NCBI GenBank assembly: GCA_947489925.1 | Contig: CANLFK010000023.1 | Span: 1-16,759, forward strand | Direction: 5' to 3' | Origin: Candidatus Caenarcanales bacterium | GTDB lineage: Bacteria; Cyanobacteriota; Vampirovibrionia; Caenarcaniphilales; Caenarcanaceae | DNA: 16,759 nt | Shown here: one piece after another, positions 1 through 6,300 of the stretch | Layout of the letters: the number at the start of each line of letters is the position of its first letter | Position numbering within the stretch: the stretch's first letter is position 1 | Notes under the pieces: model-generated | What the model saw: only the letters and a program-made list of their open reading frames with translations | Told to the model about the DNA's origin: nothing | The model's database searches: none | Translations under genes and position numbers: made by a program

Positions 1-1
1 A

Positions 2-61
2 AGATTTGGCTTTATCGATATTCATAGGGCGAAAATAGCTGATTTTGATAGATTTTTCACA
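2..61 (+). pseudogene. Upstream continuation of array gene 1 in a different frame
   Basis: Reading from base 2 gives a short peptide ending in AKIADFDRFFT before TAA at 59-61. Its K-I-x-D-F-x-x pattern matches the start of the repeat units in the third array gene (INLADFNEVL, INLVNFDYAL). Skipping one base near 56-58 joins it smoothly to the 45-1058 frame and gives a complete repeat unit (DFDRFF-HNFFAYI...VKQVFDFI). This suggests a one-base frameshift next to T-rich runs at 52-70, or a sequencing error. The stretch is short, so the call rests on pattern resemblance. Confidence 0.4.
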
Positions 62-1058
62 TAATTTTTTTGCCTATATTAGGCCTATTGGCATAATTCT
101 TGTAAAACAAGTATTTGATTTTATTTCAAAAACAAATAGTTTTTCTCAGTTTCCTAATACCTTGAGTACTATTGCTACTTATCCCGAACTTTCACGAAAA
201 GTACTTGACTTAGTGCTTAAAAATAAAAATCAAATTAATAATAATTTTTCGGAGACATTACTGAAAATCTTGAAATCTTGTTGTAACAATTCTAGTCCAA
301 AAGAAGCTCTTGATTTTATTAATAATCATTCTAATTTACTTACTGAAAATGATTTATCTGATTTTAATAATTTTATTAAGCAATATGAAAACCGACAAAA
401 AGTAGAAAAATTAGAAAACTTTGCCAAAGAAACTTTAGGGCTATATAACGCTGAGTATAATACATCCAATGTTTCAACTATTGCACTAGTAAATTTAGCA
501 GTAATGCAATTAAAAGAGCGTGGAATAGATTTATCTCAAATAGAGCTTATTGTTGAACCTCTATTTCAAGTAGGATTAAAAGGGTACTTGGATAACAGTA
601 AATCTTACGAAAAAGGACGAGCAATTTTATATTTAGATGATGAGAAAATAGGTTCTGATGAAAGTAACTGGAGTTCAACAAACAATTTTTACAGTCATAC
701 TGTTTTTCATGAAATAGCACATGGTTTAGATTTTTTGAATAACAAAACTCGTTTTAAAGAGCTTAATAATTCAACAGTAGAAGACAATGCAAGCTTATTA
801 CAGAGGTTTGGCTTGTCTACAGGCGAAGTCAAGGAATTATTGTCTGAGTATCCAATAACTACTGGAAGCCATACGATGAACGAGATAAAGGCAGAAATGT
901 TTGCTTCAGCAATGGCTACAGAATTATTTGGTTCAGAGCATTTTCCTCCAATCACTGACGAAAGACTTTGGAAACTTTATGATTATTTAGGTGGGCCAGA
1001 AATACCCACAAGAAAAACTCAAAACACCCAACCGCCAGCCCAAAAGCAAAAAGATTAA
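45..1058 (+). CDS. Array gene 1: helical-repeat protein with HExxH zinc metallopeptidase domain (5' end damaged or incomplete)
   Basis: The product is 337 aa if read from the TTG at 45, the first start after an in-frame stop at 36. Residues about 1-110 are degenerate helical repeats of about 30-35 aa, alike in pattern to those in the third array gene. From about 125 the protein aligns with the C-terminal half of that gene. It carries a zincin site, HEIAHGLD (H222, E223, H226), and a downstream E-x-x-x-E-M (E280, E284) that could supply the third zinc ligand. HExxH followed by an E..AE.(F/Y) motif is known from anthrax-lethal-factor-like (ATLF) peptidases; this assignment is by motif only. It ends in the shared tail GGPEIPTRKTQ...PAQKQKD. 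It lacks the N-terminal region of the other two array genes, and a repeat unit continues upstream in another frame, so it is probably a broken or frameshifted copy whose 5' part lies left of the window. No signal peptide is visible. Confidence 0.7.
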   Translation: MIDFSHNFFAYIRPIGIILVKQVFDFISKTNSFSQFPNTLSTIATYPELSRKVLDLVLKNKNQINNNFSETLLKILKSCCNNSSPKEALDFINNHSNLLTENDLSDFNNFIKQYENRQKVEKLENFAKETLGLYNAEYNTSNVSTIALVNLAVMQLKERGIDLSQIELIVEPLFQVGLKGYLDNSKSYEKGRAILYLDDEKIGSDESNWSSTNNFYSHTVFHEIAHGLDFLNNKTRFKELNNSTVEDNASLLQRFGLSTGEVKELLSEYPITTGSHTMNEIKAEMFASAMATELFGSEHFPPITDERLWKLYDYLGGPEIPTRKTQNTQPPAQKQKD

Positions 1059-1200
1059 AGTCTTATTAGGGCAAATGAAATAAAGTGAATACCCTAGATC
1101 GAGTCAGAGTCAGTAAAATAGAAAATGAGTATACAGTAATAGCTCAATCTTTCTTCTCTAAAACAATAGTAAGACTTTATGGAATTTGAATTTCAATACC
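1017..1200 (+). repeat. Shared 3' repeat of the array, copy A
   Basis: The sequence starts with the last 14 codons of array gene 1 and runs about 140 bp past its stop. It is highly similar to 3781-3964 and 6114-6300. The shared part includes the coding tail (PAQKQKD), the stop and an untranslated stretch with a conserved weak stem-loop, and ends with AATTTCAATACCA, which in copy C is the 3' end of xth. After 1201 the copy jumps directly to the sequence found upstream of array gene 3. Confidence 0.9.
1126..1158 (+). terminator. Possible weak intrinsic terminator, copy A
   Basis: TGAGTAT (1126-1132) can pair with ATAGCTCA (1139-1146) with one bulged G and a 6-nt loop. A T/C-rich run (ATCTTTCTTCTCT) follows. 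The same sequence is preserved in all three copies of the array's 3' flank. The stem is AT-rich and weak, so function is uncertain. Confidence 0.3.
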
Positions 1201-1244
1201 ATTTAATTAAATTAAAAGTTAATCTTGGTATTTTATAGTGATTT
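1201..1244 (+). repeat. 44-nt upstream element of array gene 2, identical to that of gene 3
   Basis: These 44 bases are identical to 4068-4111 and lie 25 bases before the start codons of both array genes. They probably hold the promoter or 5' leader of the family (for example TTGGTA and TTTATAG within them), but no convincing -35/-10 pair stands out. The element is fused directly to the 13-nt xth trace at 1189-1201. Confidence 0.75.
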
Positions 1245-1269
1245 CATAAGTGTTTAATTTAAGCTTGCT

Positions 1270-3822
1270 GTGATTTTTAAGCTAAAAAAAAATAAAAGTT
1301 TGCATTTGGCTCATTCAGAGAGCGGTTATTTATGTTGTTTTAAGACTAATCCTGTAACAGTAACTACTGAAGCGAATAATATTGTTCCGTTTGCCAGAAA
1401 AGCGACACAAGCGGCTGTAGAAGAAACAGTAGAACAGACAGCTATTCAGGCTGGAGCAAAAGCAGGAGCTGGAAAACTTTTTAGCAAACTTCCTTTAGTT
1501 GGTCCTGTTGTTGATGTGCTTATTAATGCTGAACCGACAGCAATAGGTACTTTTGGGACTACAGCAGAAAATACTTTTAACTTTGCAAACAATCCCGCTG
1601 AAACCTTAACAATGGCTTTAAACTCAGCAGGAGAACTTAGGCTTAAATTAGGCAATGTTTTTCTTCCAGGGCAGTATCCTTTAATTAATTTAGCTCGAGA
1701 TGTGAATATTGGCTTTGATGGAGAAACATATACTTTATACAATCGAGGTGAAACAATAAAACTGGCTTTAGGTGATGGAATAGAAAAGAAAGGTGATGTA
1801 CTTGAAATTCAAACAGGCGGAAAAACCACTGAAATAAAAATGCCAGTTGGTTACAAGAAACCAGATAGTAGAACAAAGCTGGCTAATGGTGATGAAAGGG
1901 CAACTCCAAGTTTGGAAGAACAAAAACAAAAAACTGAGAAACAAAAAGCAATTGACGATTTAAATAAAGCTAATTCTGGCACTCGGGCTAGCTTGGGTAG
2001 CGAAACAAGAATTGCTATAATCGATCAGTATACTCAAGGCGAAATTATTTCTAATAAAACTAATTTGCAGCAATTTGATTCAATCAGAAATATTTTAGCA
2101 AGCACAGAAGAAAAACCATTCAGTAAATATTTTATGGAAGTTTGGAATACTCATTCTGATTCTGAATTGATAAAGCAACTCATACCCGAAGTTTATTCTT
2201 TCTTGTTAGATCCAGATCAAGATGTAAGCTATAAGCTCAAGATTTTAAATGAGATGGAAGAGTGGCCTATCATCTTTCCTAAAGAGAAATTTTTAATTAT
2301 CCAAAATATTACTTTTCCATCTAATCAAAAAATCGAGAAAAATTTACATACTTTAATATTGGGTGAAACAACTAGACTAAAGCTAAAGATTAATCTAGAG
2401 GGGCTTAAAGCATTTATAAAAGTAGACTCTATGTTATTAAAAGGTTTTTTTAAAAATATGTTATCTGAAGAAAATGGTAATGCACAGCTAAAGACAGCTC
2501 ATAAAATGCTTGAAGCTTTTGCACATATTGATTTGTTCGGTAACGCTAGCTGGAAAGAGTTGGAAGAAGAAATCTCTAATAAGAAACAAAATCAACAATT
2601 TAGAGGAAATGCAGATTTTTTAAATAAAGACGATGAACTTTTAAAACAATATCATCAGTTATTATCTTTTCAGGAATATAATCAAACTGAGTATTTAATA
2701 AAACCATTAAAAGAGCTTTTAGACTTGGATGGCATCATTAGCTTAAAAAATAAGGAACTAGAAAAGTTAGAATATCTAACATCACGTTCAGAAAGCCAAA
2801 ATAAAAGAATTGAGTCTTTAAGGAAAGAAATTTCTATTTTAACAGACCCGAATTTTCCTAAATATTTATCAGGAGAAATTCCTGCCAAATTACAAAATTA
2901 TATAAAATCTTTCAAATCTCATTACATAAAACAAATAAGGAAAGCAATCCATTCTCAATTAATTTTGGGTCAAATACAATCACTTAATAAGTTTCTTTTA
3001 TCGAGTTGTCACAAAAAGCTCATTGATATATTAGGTTATTCAGTTTCTATAGAAAAACTAAGCCCAGATCTAACAAATGCAGTTTTGTTTTATGCTAAAT
3101 TACAAGTTGAATCTCTCAAAGGTAATTCTCAAAGCTATCCTAATAATATTAAATATTTATCTCAGCTAATAAAAGACCATTTTAATGAAGACAATTCTTC
3201 CAATTGGATATTTAATAATACTGAAGCTCAAAAATGGAAAAACCAGATTCAAAGAACTTTTCCAGAGGCAAACATAGGTAACTGGAGAAGCAGTTATAGC
3301 CTTAATATAAAAGGTTTTGAGTTTACAGTAGAAATTGATCCTCTTAGATACTTGCAGATGGGTAATTTAATGAAAAATCCTTATTCTTGCTTGCATCTTA
3401 TGGCGGGTAATTTTGCATCTGCTGTCTCTAATGGTATTGATTGCAATAAAGTGATAGTTTGGGCTAAAGATGAGGAAGGCGAAATTATGGGCAGACAATT
3501 AATAGCTTTAACAGATCATGGGTTAGTAAGGTACAAACCTTATTATGCACAGAACTATTCTACTTTTGACAAAGAATTTGACTTGTTTATTCTAAGCTAC
3601 GCACAGCATTTAGGTATTCCAATTTCAACCGCAGAAACAAAAAGGAGTTTTGGGCCAGATATAGGTGTTATGGATATAGGAATTTTCAATATTTTTAATA
3701 AAACAATAGAAATAGAAGTACCCCAAATATTAAGTGACTATTGGTTAGATGATGGAGCACTAACAGAGCCAATTAATACTACTCAAAACCCTCAACCACC
3801 AGCCCAAAAACAAAAAGATTAA
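1270..3822 (+). CDS. Array gene 2: large effector-like protein with shared N-terminus and tail, unique core
   Basis: The product is 850 aa. The GTG at 1270 is chosen because it lines up codon by codon with the ATG of array gene 3. Residues 1-245 are the family-constant region: a basic start, KNKSLHLAHSESGYLCCFKT, an Ala/Gly-rich stretch with a short hydrophobic run (LPLVGPVVDVL), a probable beta-rich part, then a hydrophilic Lys/Glu/Gln-rich linker ending ASLGSE. Residues about 246-690 are mostly helical with a likely coiled coil at about 487-525. Residues about 694-745 form a compact motif-rich module: YLQMGN, C707, SAVSNGIDCNK (D724, N726, K727), WAKDEEGE and GRQLIAL (R742). This resembles a conserved bacterial family that I recall only by motif and cannot name. 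The extreme C-terminus (TTQNPQPPAQKQKD) is the tail common to the array. There is no classical signal peptide or membrane span. A secreted or injected effector is an inference from the architecture, not shown. Confidence 0.85.
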   Translation: MIFKLKKNKSLHLAHSESGYLCCFKTNPVTVTTEANNIVPFARKATQAAVEETVEQTAIQAGAKAGAGKLFSKLPLVGPVVDVLINAEPTAIGTFGTTAENTFNFANNPAETLTMALNSAGELRLKLGNVFLPGQYPLINLARDVNIGFDGETYTLYNRGETIKLALGDGIEKKGDVLEIQTGGKTTEIKMPVGYKKPDSRTKLANGDERATPSLEEQKQKTEKQKAIDDLNKANSGTRASLGSETRIAIIDQYTQGEIISNKTNLQQFDSIRNILASTEEKPFSKYFMEVWNTHSDSELIKQLIPEVYSFLLDPDQDVSYKLKILNEMEEWPIIFPKEKFLIIQNITFPSNQKIEKNLHTLILGETTRLKLKINLEGLKAFIKVDSMLLKGFFKNMLSEENGNAQLKTAHKMLEAFAHIDLFGNASWKELEEEISNKKQNQQFRGNADFLNKDDELLKQYHQLLSFQEYNQTEYLIKPLKELLDLDGIISLKNKELEKLEYLTSRSESQNKRIESLRKEISILTDPNFPKYLSGEIPAKLQNYIKSFKSHYIKQIRKAIHSQLILGQIQSLNKFLLSSCHKKLIDILGYSVSIEKLSPDLTNAVLFYAKLQVESLKGNSQSYPNNIKYLSQLIKDHFNEDNSSNWIFNNTEAQKWKNQIQRTFPEANIGNWRSSYSLNIKGFEFTVEIDPLRYLQMGNLMKNPYSCLHLMAGNFASAVSNGIDCNKVIVWAKDEEGEIMGRQLIALTDHGLVRYKPYYAQNYSTFDKEFDLFILSYAQHLGIPISTAETKRSFGPDIGVMDIGIFNIFNKTIEIEVPQILSDYWLDDGALTEPINTTQNPQPPAQKQKD
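1525..1755 (+). repeat. 231-bp segment identical to 4383-4613
   Basis: The two segments match at every base, including synonymous positions, within the constant N-terminal coding regions of array genes 2 and 3. Identity drops on both sides. This indicates recent gene conversion or a very recent partial duplication. Confidence 0.93.
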
Positions 3823-3964
3823 AGTCTTATTAGGGCAAATGAAATAAAGTGAATACCCTAAATCGACCGAAAGTCAGCAAAATAGAAAATGAGTATACAG
3901 TAATAGCTCAATCTTTCTTCTCTAAAACAATAGTAAGGCTTTATGGAATTTTAATTTCAATACC
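3781..3964 (+). repeat. Shared 3' repeat of the array, copy B
   Basis: This copy covers the last codons of array gene 2 and its 3' flank, and is similar to 1017-1200 and 6114-6300. It is the only part of gene 2's 3' region that resembles genes 1 and 3, so the homology boundary falls about 42 bp before the stop codon. It runs directly into the xth vestige. Confidence 0.9.
3890..3922 (+). terminator. Possible weak intrinsic terminator, copy B
   Basis: The same TGAGTAT/ATAGCTCA stem with one bulged G, 6-nt loop and T/C-rich tail as in the other two copies lies about 70 nt after the gene 2 stop. The pairing bases are unchanged between copies. Strength is low. Confidence 0.3.
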
Positions 3965-4068
3965 AATTGGGCAATGATCAGAACCTATAACTTCGGGCAA
4001 AACAAAGGCTGGTGCTGTCCTTGTCCACCATTGGGAAAGTAAATATTTAAAAAAGTAAAGTCTTGAAA
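3952..4068 (-). pseudogene. Internally deleted remnant of exodeoxyribonuclease III gene (xth)
   Basis: Bases 3952-4010 match xth 6288-6346 with one difference in 59. Bases 4011-4068 match xth 6696-6753 with four differences in 58. The 349 bases between (6347-6695 in xth) are missing. The orientation relative to the array gene is the same as in the intact arrangement, where xth lies tail-to-tail with array gene 3. The remnant therefore records a tandem duplication of a unit containing an array gene plus at least 466 bp of the xth 3' end, followed by decay. It cannot encode a working enzyme. Confidence 0.93.
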
Positions 4069-4111
4069 TTTAATTAAATTAAAAGTTAATCTTGGTATTT
4101 TATAGTGATTT
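4068..4111 (+). repeat. 44-nt upstream element of array gene 3
   Basis: It is identical to 1201-1244. Here it is fused to the broken inner end of the xth vestige, which marks the junction created when the unit was duplicated in tandem. Confidence 0.75.
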
Positions 4112-4136
4112 ACATAAATACTTAGATGAATTTCCG

Positions 4137-6155
4137 ATGAATTTCAAACAAAGAAAAAATAAAAGTTTGCATTTAGCACATTCAGAGAGTGGTTATTTAT
4201 GTTGTTTTAAGACTAATCTGAATCCTGCAACAACTGAAGCGAATAATATTGTTCCGTTTGCTAAAAAAGCGACAGGAAAGGTCGTAGAAGAAACAGTAGA
4301 ACAAACAGCAGTGAAAGCTGGAGTAAAAGCGGGAGCAGGAAAAGTTCTTGGACCTGTAGGTCTGGCTTATGATGTGCTTGGAAATGCTGAACCGACAGCA
4401 ATAGGTACTTTTGGGACTACAGCAGAAAATACTTTTAACTTTGCAAACAATCCCGCTGAAACCTTAACAATGGCTTTAAACTCAGCAGGAGAACTTAGGC
4501 TTAAATTAGGCAATGTTTTTCTTCCAGGGCAGTATCCTTTAATTAATTTAGCTCGAGATGTGAATATTGGCTTTGATGGAGAAACATATACTTTATACAA
4601 TCGAGGTGAAACAGTAAAACTGGCTTTAGGTGATGGAATAGAAAAGAAAGGTGATGTACTTGAAATTCAAATAGACGGAAAAACTATTAAAATACCACTG
4701 CCAGTTGGTTATAAGAAACCAGATAGTAGAACAAAGCTGGCTAATGGTGGTAAGACTGCAACTCCAAGTTTAGAAGAAGAACAACAAAAAACGGAGAAAC
4801 AAAAAGCAACTGATAATTTAAACAAAGCTAATACTCGCACTCAGGCTAGCTTGGGTAGTGAAGATAATCTTAAGTCAAGAGCGAGTGAAACAAAAATAAA
4901 TGAAAATACTTTAGCTCGTGTTGATGATACTAGAAGAAATGTAAATAAGTTCGTTGATGAAGGTAATTATTCCGAGGCTTTAGATTTGCTTGAAGCAAAA
5001 GTCAACTATAAAGAAATAAACTTAGCTGATTTTAATGAAGTATTGGCAAAATGCATTATGGGTAATCAAGCCAAAAGAGTATTGAGCCTACTAGATAAAC
5101 CAGACCTTGATTTATCTGATTTTAAATATTTGTTACCAGTTTGTATCGTAAATAACGGAGTCGAAGAAGTCTTGAATTTATTGACTAATTCAAAGATCAA
5201 TTTGGTCAATTTTGATTATGCATTATTCACACTTGTTGATTATGGTAAAGCTAAAAAAGTATTGAATTTATTGGCTGAAAGGAAAGTCAATTTATCTGAT
5301 TTTACATATGTATTGAGTAACTGCGTTGATCATGGGGAAACTAAAGAAGTATTAAATTTATTACAAAAAGAAAAAAACTTAAATTCTTGCAAGGAATTAC
5401 TGGAAATTCTTGTTGATAAAAACTTGACTGATGAAGTAGTAGAACTAATAAAAGAAATTTCAAGTTTTAAAGAAGTTATAGAAGTTTATGAAAAGAAAGC
5501 TAGAGAACAAGCAATCATAAGAGAGAAGGAAAATTTTGCTATAAATAAGTTGGGCTTGGCTGGTGCTCATTACTATACAAAGAATTTGTCTGCTATCGCT
5601 CAAACTCACCGAGTCCTTATGAGATTAAAAAACCAAGGAATTGATTTATCAAGCTTTGTAGTACGAATCTTGGATGCTAATGATATGGATGCAGGTGGGT
5701 TAGCACTGCCTGACTTTAGTTTTAGAGATGATAAAGTTATTCTAATTCAACTAAATTCAGAGGATATAGCACCAGATTCAAATCATAGTCGCCCCCAAAA
5801 GTCTAGTAATAGTTCAGATCGAAGTATTTGGCATGAATTTGGTCATGGTTTGCATTCTTTGATGAACCCAGAACAGTGGCAAATATTGTCGAAAATGCCT
5901 TTAGAAAAACAAAGAGAATATTTAAAAGAGTTTAATCTAACTCTTGAGGAGGTCGCAGATTTGGTAAGCATATATCCGACAAGGTCTCATCATTTACTAC
6001 TAGAAATAATAGCTGAAATGTACTCAGCAGAATCTACTGGGCGAATTATAAAGGATCAAAGACTTTGGAAGCTTTATGATTATTTAGGTGGTCCAGAAAT
6101 ACCCACAAGAAAAACTCAAAACACCCAACCGTCAGCCCAAAAGCAAAAAGATTAA
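4137..6155 (+). CDS. Array gene 3: constant N-terminus, helical repeats, HExxH zinc metallopeptidase domain
   Basis: The product is 672 aa from the ATG at 4137, which aligns exactly with the GTG of array gene 2. A TTG at 4092 in frame would add 15 residues but falls inside the conserved upstream element. Residues 1-242 match gene 2. Residues about 289-441 hold about five helical repeats of 28-34 aa (pattern L-x-D-F-x-x-x-L...K-x-V-L-N-L-L), PPR/TPR-like in length but not assigned. Residues about 460-650 form a zincin domain: WHEFGHGLH with H566, E567 and H570, then L-E-I-I-A-E-M-Y with E623 and E627 as candidate third ligand. HEFGH plus E..AE is the pattern of ATLF-like (anthrax lethal factor-type) peptidases, assigned from motifs only. 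The C-terminal 30 residues (from LWKLYDYLGG to PSAQKQKD) are nearly the same as in gene 1. The repeats could be a target-binding module and the zincin the active part; this is inference. Confidence 0.88.
   Translation: MNFKQRKNKSLHLAHSESGYLCCFKTNLNPATTEANNIVPFAKKATGKVVEETVEQTAVKAGVKAGAGKVLGPVGLAYDVLGNAEPTAIGTFGTTAENTFNFANNPAETLTMALNSAGELRLKLGNVFLPGQYPLINLARDVNIGFDGETYTLYNRGETVKLALGDGIEKKGDVLEIQIDGKTIKIPLPVGYKKPDSRTKLANGGKTATPSLEEEQQKTEKQKATDNLNKANTRTQASLGSEDNLKSRASETKINENTLARVDDTRRNVNKFVDEGNYSEALDLLEAKVNYKEINLADFNEVLAKCIMGNQAKRVLSLLDKPDLDLSDFKYLLPVCIVNNGVEEVLNLLTNSKINLVNFDYALFTLVDYGKAKKVLNLLAERKVNLSDFTYVLSNCVDHGETKEVLNLLQKEKNLNSCKELLEILVDKNLTDEVVELIKEISSFKEVIEVYEKKAREQAIIREKENFAINKLGLAGAHYYTKNLSAIAQTHRVLMRLKNQGIDLSSFVVRILDANDMDAGGLALPDFSFRDDKVILIQLNSEDIAPDSNHSRPQKSSNSSDRSIWHEFGHGLHSLMNPEQWQILSKMPLEKQREYLKEFNLTLEEVADLVSIYPTRSHHLLLEIIAEMYSAESTGRIIKDQRLWKLYDYLGGPEIPTRKTQNTQPSAQKQKD
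4383..4613 (+). repeat. 231-bp segment identical to 1525-1755
   Basis: This is the second member of the perfectly identical pair inside the constant N-terminal region. The neighbouring bases differ clearly (for example the segment before it encodes VLGPVGLAYDVLGN here but LPLVGPVVDVLIN in gene 2), so the identical block has sharp edges. Confidence 0.93.
5001..5459 (+). repeat. Protein-level tandem repeats in array gene 3
   Basis: Five units are visible, starting at 5001, 5103, 5196, 5286 and 5376 (34, 31, 30, 30 and about 28 codons). Units 2-4 are the most alike: (I/V/L)NL-x-(D/N)F-x-Y-x-L near the start and K-x-VLNLL near the end. Each is about two helices long, which suggests an alpha-solenoid. 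Gene 1 has more degenerate relatives of the same unit. Confidence 0.8.
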
Positions 6156-6300
6156 AGTCTTATTAGGGCAAATGAAATATTTATGAATATCCTAGATCGA
6201 GTCAGAGTCAGCAAAATAGAAAATGAGTATACAGTAATAGCTCAATCTTTCTTCTCTAAAACAATAGTAAAACTATTTAGTCAAATCTAATTTCAATACC
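6114..6300 (+). repeat. Shared 3' repeat of the array, copy C
   Basis: The coding tail of array gene 3 and its 3' flank correspond to copies A and B. This copy is next to the intact xth gene, and its last part is the genuine xth 3' end, so it is the parental arrangement. Confidence 0.9.
6224..6256 (+). terminator. Possible weak intrinsic terminator, copy C (between convergent array gene 3 and xth)
   Basis: It has the same 7-bp bulged stem and T/C-rich tail as the other copies, placed in the short space between the two convergent genes. It is a reasonable place for a terminator, but the stem is weak. Confidence 0.3.

Noticed and set aside
1446..1742. 98-codon minus-strand ORF inside array gene 2, with a near-identical one at 4367-4600 in gene 3
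   Set aside because: It is duplicated only because it lies antisense to the identical constant region; the conserved protein pattern is on the plus strand.
4092..4136. TTG at 4092 as the start of array gene 3
   Set aside because: It lies in the 44-nt upstream element shared with gene 2, where the same frame is not open to the gene; ATG 4137 aligns exactly with GTG 1270.
5001..5459. CRISPR-like or DNA tandem repeat array in gene 3
   Set aside because: Periodicity is about 90 bp at protein level with strongly diverged DNA, and it lies within a continuous reading frame.
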